This document shows positions 1 through 6,825 of a stretch of DNA of 7,061 nucleotides, in pieces. This DNA is from an uncultured Planctomycetota bacterium. GTDB taxonomy: Bacteria; Planctomycetota; UBA1135; GCA-002686595. Positions within the stretch are counted from its first letter, which is position 1, and the number at the start of each line of letters is the position of its first letter. The translations under genes were made by a program, and so were the position numbers. The stretch covers positions 1-7,061 of the forward strand of contig CAIKQM010000222.1 in NCBI GenBank assembly GCA_903829565.1, in the 5' to 3' direction. The notes under the pieces are model-generated. The model searched no databases. It saw only the letters and a list, made by a program, of their open reading frames with translations, and was not told the DNA's origin.

Positions 1-632
1 TTCCTGAACCTACCCGACGCGACGTACTGCGCACCTCGGCGACGGCTGCTGCCACAGGCATGGTGGTGCCCGCCATGGTGTCGGCTCAACAGACGCAGGC
101 GACAGCTCCCTCCACCGGAGCAATGGAGACCCTGCAGGGCGAGGTTGCGGTCGAGTTGAACGTCAATGGCAAGAACATGGCGCTCAAAGTGGAGCCGCGC
201 ACCACCCTGCTCGATGCCTTGCGCAATCGCGCCAATCCGCCGCTCACAGGGGCGAAGCTGGTCTGTGATCGTGGCAACTGTGGTGCGTGCACGATGATCG
301 TCGACGACAAGCTCGTGTATGCCTGCTTGCAGCTAGCTGTGGACATGCGGGGCAAGCGCATCCGCACCGTCGAGGGATTGTCCTCAGGCGAAGGCGCAAA
401 CAACACGGCCCAGTTGTCGCCGTTGCAGCAGTCGTTCTGCGAGCACGATGCCTCCATGTGTGGCTTCTGCACCAGCGGTTTCGTGATGGCCATCACGCAC
501 TGCTTGGAGCGCAAGCCCGATGCTTCTTTGGATGACATCAAGTCCGCTTGTGCCGGCAATGCGTGTCGCTGTGGGACTCAACCCCACATCTTCGAGGCGG
601 CGCTCGCGATCGCCAAGGGAGGTGCCAAGTGA
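1..632 (+). CDS. Molybdenum hydroxylase small subunit, two [2Fe-2S] clusters, Tat-exported (5' end outside window)
   Basis: Electron-transfer subunit of a xanthine dehydrogenase/aldehyde oxidoreductase-type enzyme. Numbering from the ATG at 60, the plant-type ferredoxin domain (about 28-95) has C69, C74, C77 and C89 (pattern CDRGNCGAC...C). The C-terminal helical domain has C134 and C137 (CGFC) and C169 and C171 (CRCG), which bind the second cluster. All eight ligands are present. The reading frame stays open from position 3 and the codons before 60 form a twin-arginine leader, so the ATG at 60 is an internal methionine and the true start lies left of the window. A Tat leader only on the Fe-S subunit is known from E. 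coli PaoA (YagT), whose partners are exported with it. The stop overlaps the start of the catalytic subunit gene by four bases, indicating translational coupling. The family is certain from the motifs; the substrate is not. Confidence 0.95.
   Translation, partial: PEPTRRDVLRTSATAAATGMVVPAMVSAQQTQATAPSTGAMETLQGEVAVELNVNGKNMALKVEPRTTLLDALRNRANPPLTGAKLVCDRGNCGACTMIVDDKLVYACLQLAVDMRGKRIRTVEGLSSGEGANNTAQLSPLQQSFCEHDASMCGFCTSGFVMAITHCLERKPDASLDDIKSACAGNACRCGTQPHIFEAALAIAKGGAK
12..86 (+). other. Twin-arginine (Tat) signal peptide segment of the Fe-S subunit
   Basis: Read in the frame of the Fe-S subunit, bases 12-32 give T-R-R-D-V-L-R, a good match to the Tat consensus (S/T)RRxFLK with V in the hydrophobic place. 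A mildly hydrophobic Ala/Thr/Met/Val stretch follows, ending in V-S-A before Gln at about base 86, a plausible signal peptidase I site. The preceding bases 3-11 read P-E-P, so the leader has further residues left of the window. This implies that the cofactor-loaded complex is folded before export to the periplasm. Confidence 0.85.
615..623 (+). promoter_or_regulatory. Ribosome binding site fixing the GTG start at 629
   Basis: AAGGGAGGT lies inside the last codons of the Fe-S subunit gene, five bases before GTG 629. The GTG forms a GTGA overlap with the upstream stop. The in-frame ATG at 647 would sit over 20 bases from this site, so GTG 629 is the better start. Confidence 0.8.
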
Positions 633-2884
633 CTGCATTCCCCGGCATGACCTACCCGTCTGGTCCGCAGGACAATGCTCCCAAGCAGTCCAAGACGAAG
701 AAGGTCAAGACCACCAAGGTGGTCAATGGCATCGAACAAGAAGTTGAGATCGAGGTCGAGGATGTAGCCGGGCCCGAGTGGGGGCCGCGTGCAGCACTCA
801 AGGTGTTGGACAAGGAGCTCATCCGGGTCGACGCGCCTGTCAAGGTTTCTGGACGCGCGGTGTACACCCACGATGTGCGCGTGCCCGGGATGGCGTGGGC
901 GCGCTTGCTGCTGGCGCCGCAACCCGCAACCAAGATCACCAAGCTCGACTTTTCCGCCTGCGCCAAAGTCCCCGGCTACTTGGGCCATGTGGTGATTGAG
1001 GCCGAGGAGACACGTTGGCTTGGTCAGCCGGTGGCGGCTGTGGCCGGGGCTACTAGCGAAGCGGCGGAAGATGCGCTGCGCGCGATTGTGCTGGAGTATG
1101 AGGCGCTGCCGTTTGTGTTGGATCGCGACAGCGCGCTCAAGCCTGATGCTCCCAAGGTCAGTCGTCGCGGCAATCAGTCCAAGCCGCAGACACGGGGTGA
1201 CGAAGCCAAAGCCAAGGCTGCTATCGAGGCCGCTCCGCACAAGGCTTCCGGTACCTACAGCGTGCCGGTGGTGCACCATGCCTGCCTAGAAACGCACGGC
1301 GCGGTCGTCGATTGGCGTGGTGGTGAAGAGGCCACCGTCTACTGCTCCTCGCAACACACGTTCGGGTTCGCGGGCGATGCCGCCAAGACTCTGGATCTCA
1401 AGAGTTCCGCCGTGACCGGCATTGTCGAGCACATGGGCGGCGGGTTCGGTAGCAAGTTTGGATTCGGTCAAGAAGGTGACGCGGCCGCCAAGCTGTCCAA
1501 GCTCTTGCAGCGGCCGGTGCACTTGATGCTGACGCGCAAGGACGAGTTCCTCATGGGCGGCAACCGCTCCGGCTCGCATCTCGAGCTGGCAGGTGGCATG
1601 GATGCCAACGGCGCTCTCGTGGGCTTCACCGCGCGTGCGCACAAGCAGGGCGGTATCGGCGATGGCTCGCTGTCCGGTTTGCCTTACATCTACAAGTGTG
1701 CGGAAGCCTGGACTGAGGTCTCGGGTGTGCGCACCAACATGGACTCCTCGCGAGCCATGCGCGCGCCCGGTCATCCGCAAGCGAGCTTCGCCACCGAATC
1801 GCTGCTCGATGAACTGGCTTATGCCGCGGGCCTAGACTTGGTGGCGGTGCGCAAGGCCAACCTAGAAGACAAGGTGTGGCATCGTCAGCTGGATCGCGTG
1901 GCTAAGGAGATCGGCTGGTTCGAACACCCGCACCGCACCCAACCCGGTACTGCCAAGGCCGAGCTGTGCACGGGCATCGGCTTTGCCATTTCGCGCTGGG
2001 GTGGTGGTGGTGGACCCGCGTGCGAAGTGGAAGTGGCCATCGAACGCGACGGTTCCGTCACTTCGTCCGTTGGCAGCCAAGACCTTGGCACCGGCGTGCG
2101 TACGTATGTGGCCGCGATTCCGGCCGAAGAGTTCGGCTTGCCTCTGTCTGCAGTCGTTGCGCGCATCGGCTCTACGCGCTTGGGCAACGCCAATGGTTCC
2201 GGTGGCAGCGTCACCACGGCGAGCCTCGCACCCGCCGTGAAAGACGCGGCCTACAATGCGCGCCGTGCCTTTGCCGAGGTGTTGGCGCCGTTGCTCGGTT
2301 GCACTGCGGCAGAGGTGCTGTTCGCTGATGGAGGCGTGCAAACGTCTGCACCCGGCGGCAAGCGCTTGACGTGGAAGCAAGCCTGCGCCGCTTTGCCTGA
2401 GGCTGGCTTGCGCGCCAAGGGCGTGTGGGCAGCGCATCTGCAAGGCAATGGCATTCACGGCGCTCAAGCGGCCAAGGTGGAAGTCGACACGCTGACCGGT
2501 CGCGTGCGGGTGCTGCACATGGTGTGCATGCAAGACGTGGGCTTGTGCTTGAACCGTGCGGCCACGCGCAGCCAGATCAATGGCGGTATGGTGCAGGCTC
2601 TGGGCTACGCCTTGTTGGAGGAGCGCGTGGTCGACACGGCGCTGGGCCTGCAGCTCAATCCGTGCTTGGAGGACTACAAGCTGCCGCACAGCTTGGAGAT
2701 CCCCAAGATGACCGTGATCTTGGATGATGAAGACACGCGCGGCGTCATCGGTGTTTCCGAAGCGCCGATCGTCCCCGGTGGCGCTGCGATTGCGAACGCG
2801 ATTCACAATGCGTGTGGTGCGCGCATTCGCAGTCTGCCATGCACGCCGGACAAGGTTCTGATCGCTCTGGGAAAGGTCTCCTGA
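629..2884 (+). CDS. Molybdenum hydroxylase large catalytic subunit (Moco-binding)
   Basis: Catalytic subunit of a xanthine dehydrogenase/aldehyde oxidase-family enzyme, 751 residues from GTG 629. An a/b hammerhead domain (about 58-175, starting near RVDAPVKVSGRAVYTHD) is followed by the molybdopterin-binding region. Visible cofactor motifs are GGGFGSK (270-276), RAPG (378-381) and QDLGTG (484-489). The catalytic glutamate is E711 in GVSEAP, followed by the usual IVPGGAAIANAI. All key elements are intact, so the enzyme should be active. There is no signal peptide; export is probably by riding with the Tat-bearing Fe-S subunit. Residues 1-50 form an unusual tail, with a lysine cluster at 19-30 followed by an acidic run at 36-45. 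The GGGGG run at 458-462 follows Trp and appears to be normal for this subfamily. The sequence resembles the PaoC/YagR and isoquinoline-oxidoreductase-like groups; the substrate is unknown. Confidence 0.95.
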   Translation: MTAFPGMTYPSGPQDNAPKQSKTKKVKTTKVVNGIEQEVEIEVEDVAGPEWGPRAALKVLDKELIRVDAPVKVSGRAVYTHDVRVPGMAWARLLLAPQPATKITKLDFSACAKVPGYLGHVVIEAEETRWLGQPVAAVAGATSEAAEDALRAIVLEYEALPFVLDRDSALKPDAPKVSRRGNQSKPQTRGDEAKAKAAIEAAPHKASGTYSVPVVHHACLETHGAVVDWRGGEEATVYCSSQHTFGFAGDAAKTLDLKSSAVTGIVEHMGGGFGSKFGFGQEGDAAAKLSKLLQRPVHLMLTRKDEFLMGGNRSGSHLELAGGMDANGALVGFTARAHKQGGIGDGSLSGLPYIYKCAEAWTEVSGVRTNMDSSRAMRAPGHPQASFATESLLDELAYAAGLDLVAVRKANLEDKVWHRQLDRVAKEIGWFEHPHRTQPGTAKAELCTGIGFAISRWGGGGGPACEVEVAIERDGSVTSSVGSQDLGTGVRTYVAAIPAEEFGLPLSAVVARIGSTRLGNANGSGGSVTTASLAPAVKDAAYNARRAFAEVLAPLLGCTAAEVLFADGGVQTSAPGGKRLTWKQACAALPEAGLRAKGVWAAHLQGNGIHGAQAAKVEVDTLTGRVRVLHMVCMQDVGLCLNRAATRSQINGGMVQALGYALLEERVVDTALGLQLNPCLEDYKLPHSLEIPKMTVILDDEDTRGVIGVSEAPIVPGGAAIANAIHNACGARIRSLPCTPDKVLIALGKVS

Positions 2885-2890
2885 GGAAGG
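2884..2890 (+). promoter_or_regulatory. Ribosome binding site of the FAD subunit gene
   Basis: AGGAAGG begins at the last base of the upstream stop codon and lies nine bases before ATG 2900. It supports this start and co-translation with the catalytic subunit. Confidence 0.75.
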
Positions 2891-2899
2891 TGCGCTGAC

Positions 2900-3892
2900 A
2901 TGAAGTCCTTCACGCTGATCAATCCCACGACACTGGACGGCGCACTGGAAGCTCTGGTGCAAGCCATGGACCGCCGCGGCCGCAGCAAGGCCGCGCTCCT
3001 GGCCGGCGGTCAAGATCTCTTGACAGAGCTCAAGGAGCATCTAGCCGAGCCTGAGAAGGTGGTCAATCTCAAAGGGGTCCCGGGGCTTGCAACCATCCAA
3101 GTCGATGGGGCGCTGCTGCGCATTGGTGCGCTAGCCAGCATCGAAGCCATCGAGTCACACCCCATCATCCGCGAGCGCGCGCCAGCACTGGCTGAGGCCG
3201 CCGCCACCATCGCTTCGCCACAGATTCGCAGCGTAGGTACGATCGGTGGCAACTTGTGCCAGCGTCCGCGCTGCTGGTACTACCGCCTCGAAGAAGCCAA
3301 GTGCATCAAGAAGGGCGGCGCGGAGTGCTTCAGTTACTCCGGTCGTAACAAGTACAACGCCATCTTTGGTGGTGGTCCAAGCTACATCGTCCATCCGAGC
3401 GACCTGGCTACGGTGCTCACCACCTTGGATGCGCAGGTGGTCATCCTGTCGCCTAAGGGCACACAGACGCTGCCTATCGAACGCTTCTTCACATTGCCGT
3501 CGGAAGGCTCAGTCCTCAAAGAGACGGTGCTGAAGCCCGACGAGATCGTGGTCGAAGTGCAAGTGCCTCTGGACGCCCTGTCCCAGTACAGCGCGTGGAG
3601 CAAGTTCAAGGAGCGCGCCTCCTATGACTGGGCTCTCTCCTCGGTGTGTGTGGCGGTCGTCAAGGATGGCTCCACGGTCAAGCGCGCGCGCGTCACGTTG
3701 GGCGGCGTGGCACCTATCCCGTGGCGCGTGCCCGCCGTAGAAGCGTTGTTGGTGGGCAAATCTTTGGATGAAGCCACCATCGCCGCCGCGTGTGAGGAGG
3801 CGCTGCGGGGTGCCGAGCCGTTGTCCGAGAACGGCTACAAGATCCCGCTCACCAAGGGCCTGCTGACACGCGTGCTGCGGTCCTTGGCCTGA
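2900..3892 (+). CDS. Molybdenum hydroxylase FAD-binding subunit with probable extra [4Fe-4S] site
   Basis: Medium subunit, 330 residues, normal length for the family. The N-terminal FAD-binding domain has AGGQDL (35-40) and TIGGNL (114-119), the two flavin-contacting loops, and HPSDLA (165-170). The CO-dehydrogenase flavoprotein C-terminal domain covers about 215-325. Directly after TIGGNL there are four cysteines, C120, C125, C135 and C143, in an inserted loop containing QRPRCWYYR and KCIKKGGAEC. In E. coli PaoB and 4-hydroxybenzoyl-CoA reductase a loop in this region binds a [4Fe-4S] cluster, so an extra cluster is likely here too; that is inference from cysteine placement. The gene starts 15 bases after the catalytic subunit gene and is preceded by a good ribosome site. 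It would pass electrons from the Fe-S clusters to FAD and then to an unknown acceptor. No XdhC/PaoD-like maturation gene is visible downstream in the window. Confidence 0.95.
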   Translation: MKSFTLINPTTLDGALEALVQAMDRRGRSKAALLAGGQDLLTELKEHLAEPEKVVNLKGVPGLATIQVDGALLRIGALASIEAIESHPIIRERAPALAEAAATIASPQIRSVGTIGGNLCQRPRCWYYRLEEAKCIKKGGAECFSYSGRNKYNAIFGGGPSYIVHPSDLATVLTTLDAQVVILSPKGTQTLPIERFFTLPSEGSVLKETVLKPDEIVVEVQVPLDALSQYSAWSKFKERASYDWALSSVCVAVVKDGSTVKRARVTLGGVAPIPWRVPAVEALLVGKSLDEATIAAACEEALRGAEPLSENGYKIPLTKGLLTRVLRSLA

Positions 3893-3903
3893 AAGCTGCT
3901 GCG

Positions 3904-4149
3904 ATGAGCAATCCCGCCCCTCTGGACGATCGCGCCACCGAAGTAGGGGCCATCACGCCCTATTGCGCCAGCCTTGCGAGCAAGAAGTACCTCTTGCGCT
4001 CCAAAGTCGCGCTGGAGGACAGCGACTACCTCGACGCCAGCTGCCATTGCTGGTGCCAAAAGACCCGTTCCGCTCTTGGTCCGGACCGCGACGTCGTCGG
4101 GCCGGCCGACTGTCGATCGGACCGTACCTGTTGGGAACCTATCAGGTAG
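3904..4149 (+). CDS. Small six-cysteine protein of unknown function next to the hydroxylase operon
   Basis: 81 residues, starting 11 bases after the FAD subunit stop, so probably in the same transcript. I do not recognise a named family. Cysteines are C21, C47, C49, C51, C70 and C76. The middle reads YLDASCHCWC (42-51), followed by GPD (59-61), and the end has a D-C...R-T-C-W pattern (69-77). There is no signal peptide or membrane segment, so it should be cytoplasmic. Codon third positions are strongly G/C in this frame, as in the neighbours. The overlapping frame is arginine-rich and unlike a protein, which supports this as the coding frame. No Shine-Dalgarno sequence is seen before ATG 3904. 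The cysteine/histidine core suggests binding of zinc or an Fe-S cluster. Its position suggests a role in assembly or electron transfer of the Mo enzyme; both are inference. Confidence 0.7.
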   Translation: MSNPAPLDDRATEVGAITPYCASLASKKYLLRSKVALEDSDYLDASCHCWCQKTRSALGPDRDVVGPADCRSDRTCWEPIR

Positions 4150-4172
4150 GATTTCACTCCTCGCGAGCCCTC

Positions 4173-4808
4173 ATGAGCACCCTGTCCTTCTTGTTGCCTG
4201 TGCTGCTCGGTGCAGCGGAGCCCTCCACGGCCGCCGGCGTCCATGTGGAAGCCCGCACGGCCAGCGTCTATGCCGGCGCCTGTCACTACGGTGGCGAATC
4301 GGTGACCGCCGGGCGCGAAGCAGTGCTCGGTTTGGCTTTTGATGGAGGTGCGCACGTGGGCGTCTCCTTGGCCGGAGCCAGTGTGGCCGCGCTGCTGGTC
4401 AGTAGCGTGAACTTGATGGATGCCAACAGCCCCGCCAGCGCCCATGTGTGGGTGCATGCGCCGCAGGGGCAGCTCCAGCGCGAAGCTCTGCTGGCGTACT
4501 TGCGTGTGCACCTCGGTGCGCGCGTGCTCGTCGTCGAGTCGCTGACCGATGCAGCCGAGCCTGTGCTCTTCGCCGCACAGTCAGAGGAACGCGTGCGCAT
4601 GCATGTAGCCGGTGTCTTGACTCTGAGTGCGATCCCCATGCCCGATCGCGCCTGCTGCAAGATGCCCCAACAAGTGTGGTACCGACCGCTAGGACCAGTC
4701 CCAACGCCGCTGGTGCTCTTGTGCGACGAGTTCCTTGTGTCGCACCCAGCAGCGCGCTTCGCTCGGCACGATGAGAACAACGGATTTGTGGGGCGTTTCG
4801 GCGGGTAA
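4173..4808 (+). CDS. Exported DUF1326-family protein
   Basis: 211 residues from ATG 4173, the start that gives an N-terminal signal peptide (hydrophobic LSFLLPVLLGAA, cleavage probably before residue 22). The open frame continues upstream to 3963, but that part is an arginine-rich shadow of the six-cysteine gene. The mature start (HVEARTASVYAGACHYGGE, 24-42), followed by a TAGREAVLGLAF segment and a hydrophobic strand SLAGASVAALLVSS (65-78), fits my memory of secreted DUF1326 proteins. So do MPDRACCKMPQQVWY (156-170) and the ending GFVGRFGG. Function is unknown for the family. The cysteines are C37, C161, C162 and C184, possibly metal-binding or disulfide-forming in the periplasm. The gene starts 23 bases after the small cysteine-rich gene, without a visible ribosome site. 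Confidence 0.75.
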   Translation: MSTLSFLLPVLLGAAEPSTAAGVHVEARTASVYAGACHYGGESVTAGREAVLGLAFDGGAHVGVSLAGASVAALLVSSVNLMDANSPASAHVWVHAPQGQLQREALLAYLRVHLGARVLVVESLTDAAEPVLFAAQSEERVRMHVAGVLTLSAIPMPDRACCKMPQQVWYRPLGPVPTPLVLLCDEFLVSHPAARFARHDENNGFVGRFGG

Positions 4809-4846
4809 GCGCACACACGAGTCACTCTTCCACCTACACCTCACAC

Positions 4847-6760
4847 ATGCGCCGCACCACGACCACCTTAGCCCTGCTGCTGCTCGCTGCAGGCGCGTGG
4901 GTGTGGTGGTTGGCGGCGGAGTCGCAGCCTCTAGCGGTCAGTCGCACGGGAACTGACGCGTCAGCTACGCGCGCTGCTGTCCCGCAGGCGATTGAGCCCA
5001 CTGCTGCACAGCAGACTGATGCCGCCAAGGGCGCGCAACTGGCGATCGCAGCCAGCGGGTCCCAACCGATCGGGCGTGATGCAGGTATCGAAGCCCCACC
5101 GCCCGACACGCTGGTCGCGATCTGTGGTCAGGTGTTGGATGCGAAGACGCGCCAGCCTCTGGCGAACTTCAAGCTCAGCTTCTTGTCCACGCGTCCGCGC
5201 ACCGTAGAGGTGGTCACCGATGACGAAGGGCGCTTTCATACAGAGCCCGCGCTCGCTCCAGGACTCGTGTCGGTGATGCACACGGCTGATCCCGATCACT
5301 TGCGCTACATGGCGCGCTGGGATTTGGATCCACCGCAGTTCTTCTTGCCGCGCATGACTGCCGACCAAGTGTGGAGCTTGGATCTTGCCGCGCAAGCTCC
5401 GAGCGAAGTGCTGGAAGTCGATGTGGTCATGCCCGAAGGCGAGCCCGCTTCCGGCGCAGCAGTCACCTTGACCGGTGGTCGTCGCGATGAACGCGGCAGC
5501 TTCGCGGTGGAGGTGCGCGACTTGGAAACGGCGGACCTGCAAGGTCGCGCACGCTTTGCGTTGTTTGGCGGCGGTGTGCTCGATCGCATGTACCTCGTCG
5601 AGGCCGAGCACATGGGCGCGTACTCCAGCGACCTGCTGGTCATTGACGGCCCGTTGGGCGCGCGCGCGCGCCGCTTGGACTTGTTCCCCGCCGGCGTCAT
5701 CACCATTCATGCGCGCAACGAAGAGGGCCGGCCGCTGGCCAATGTGTCCTTGTACGTATCGTGCGAAGACAGCGGCACCGTGGTGCGCGGTCATCATGCG
5801 CTGACGGACGCGAATGGCGAGGCCATCATCGCGCCGCTGCGCGCGGCCTGTTGGACGGTGTCCGCGACGCACCCGTTGACGGGGCGCACCTTGTCACGCA
5901 CGGTGGACTTGCCGCGCGGTGCAAGCAAAGAGGTCGACTTCCTCTTGGGCGTGGGCGGCTTGCGCTTGGCCGCTTCGGGCACGGTGGTCGATGAAGTGGG
6001 CTACCCGCTCGGTGGCGTTACGGTGCATGCGAAGGCCGGCACGGAAGAACCTGTGGCGCTCGTGACGAGTGACAATGGAGTCTTCGCCTTCTGGGCCAAG
6101 CCCGCCGAGCATGTGGTGCTGTCTGTGGGCGGCGGTTGGGGAGACGACATCTACGATCCCGCCTTATCCGAGTTGCCCTTCGGTGTGGCGGGCTTGGCTG
6201 TGGTGCGCCGCGCCAAGCTGGAGACGCGCTCGTTACCGTTCGTTGTGGTCGATGCACACTCCGGCAAGAGCGTGCGCAAGGCCTCGATCGTGTTGCAGCA
6301 CCCGTCCCAGCACTTTGCCGCGCTAGGGGCCGTCACCATGCGCTTTGGTGCGGCCAACGGCGTGACGCATGTCTCGTGGAAGCGCCGCGATGATGTGCGC
6401 TACACGGTGGACGCGCCGGGGTACCTGCGCGCCGAGGGGCGTTTGTCGGACCTACTCGAGGAATGCGGCGAATGGGGGCCCTTGCGCGTGGATCTCAAGG
6501 AGGGCTTTGACCGTGAGCTGGAGGTGATCGATCGCGCCACGCGGCGCGGGATCGCCAAGGTGCAGGTGCGCGAGGGCACGCAAGTCATCGGCACCACCGA
6601 TGCCCAAGGCCGCATTCGTGTGCGTGCCGCAGCGTGGCCTGAAGCGTTGCGTTTGGATGCGCCGGGCTACCGCGCCACCGTGTGGCTGCCGGCCGAGGCC
6701 GAACATCCCGGCACGGTGATTGTGATGGAACCGGTGCGCATCCTGTCCGAGGGTCAGTAG
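4847..6760 (+). CDS. Exported multi-module carboxypeptidase-regulatory-like (beta-sandwich) protein
   Basis: 637 residues. The N-terminus (RR then LALLLLAAGAWVWWLAA, 8-24) is a signal peptide or single membrane anchor; Trp-rich and without a clear AxA site, it may stay uncleaved. A low-complexity Ala/Thr/Gln linker runs to about 88. The rest is about six modules of the carboxypeptidase D regulatory-like type, each with a G-x-V-x-D...G-x-P-L-x-x-V start and a T-D-x-x-G-x-F/A end. They lie near 91-150, 188-265, 282-365, 374-430, 462-525 and 557-615. The best preserved have GQVLDAKTRQPLANF (94-108), GVITIHARNEEGRPLANV (283-300) and TTDAQGRIRVR (583-593). The last two share a D-A-P-G-Y ending (522-526 and 604-608). 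No catalytic domain is seen. Such modules usually serve in adhesion, carbohydrate binding or as spacers at the cell surface; the exact role is unknown. It begins 38 bases after the DUF1326 gene with no clear ribosome site. Confidence 0.85.
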   Translation: MRRTTTTLALLLLAAGAWVWWLAAESQPLAVSRTGTDASATRAAVPQAIEPTAAQQTDAAKGAQLAIAASGSQPIGRDAGIEAPPPDTLVAICGQVLDAKTRQPLANFKLSFLSTRPRTVEVVTDDEGRFHTEPALAPGLVSVMHTADPDHLRYMARWDLDPPQFFLPRMTADQVWSLDLAAQAPSEVLEVDVVMPEGEPASGAAVTLTGGRRDERGSFAVEVRDLETADLQGRARFALFGGGVLDRMYLVEAEHMGAYSSDLLVIDGPLGARARRLDLFPAGVITIHARNEEGRPLANVSLYVSCEDSGTVVRGHHALTDANGEAIIAPLRAACWTVSATHPLTGRTLSRTVDLPRGASKEVDFLLGVGGLRLAASGTVVDEVGYPLGGVTVHAKAGTEEPVALVTSDNGVFAFWAKPAEHVVLSVGGGWGDDIYDPALSELPFGVAGLAVVRRAKLETRSLPFVVVDAHSGKSVRKASIVLQHPSQHFAALGAVTMRFGAANGVTHVSWKRRDDVRYTVDAPGYLRAEGRLSDLLEECGEWGPLRVDLKEGFDRELEVIDRATRRGIAKVQVREGTQVIGTTDAQGRIRVRAAAWPEALRLDAPGYRATVWLPAEAEHPGTVIVMEPVRILSEGQ

Positions 6761-6825
6761 CTTCGTGCCTCCTCGCTAGAAGTGCGGATGGACGCGCGGC
6801 CTTGTGTGCGCCATTCTCGTAGGCG

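Noticed and set aside
548..628. Earlier ATG for the catalytic subunit
   Set aside because: It lies deep inside the Fe-S subunit gene. GTG 629 has a strong ribosome site five bases upstream and the classic four-base stop/start overlap.
1862..3040. 392-codon open frame on the minus strand opposite the catalytic subunit gene
   Set aside because: It is a GC-rich antisense shadow: the translation is rich in His, Gln, Arg and Ala with no domain motif, while the + strand has a full, motif-complete Mo-hydroxylase subunit.
3963..4172. Possible longer N-terminus for the DUF1326 protein
   Set aside because: The extra 70 residues are arginine-rich, lie over the six-cysteine gene in another frame, and would bury the signal peptide found at ATG 4173.
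4127..4172. Promoter-like TTGGGA and short palindrome near CCTATCAGGTAGG before the DUF1326 gene
   Set aside because: No matching -10 box at proper spacing, the palindrome stem is only four bases, and the region overlaps the end of the six-cysteine gene.
4399..4825. Several overlapping minus-strand open frames opposite the DUF1326 gene
   Set aside because: Arg/Ala/Ser-rich shadows with no motif; the + frame has a signal peptide and family-like motifs.
5658..5671. Alternating GC run of 14 bases, possible Z-DNA or slippage site
   Set aside because: It simply encodes Gly-Ala-Arg-Ala-Arg in a GC-rich gene; no partner feature supports a role.
6761..6825. Heat-shock (sigma-32-like) promoter for lon: CTTG and CCATT elements are present
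   Set aside because: The elements are only a few bases apart, not at the needed spacing, and no other pair fits.
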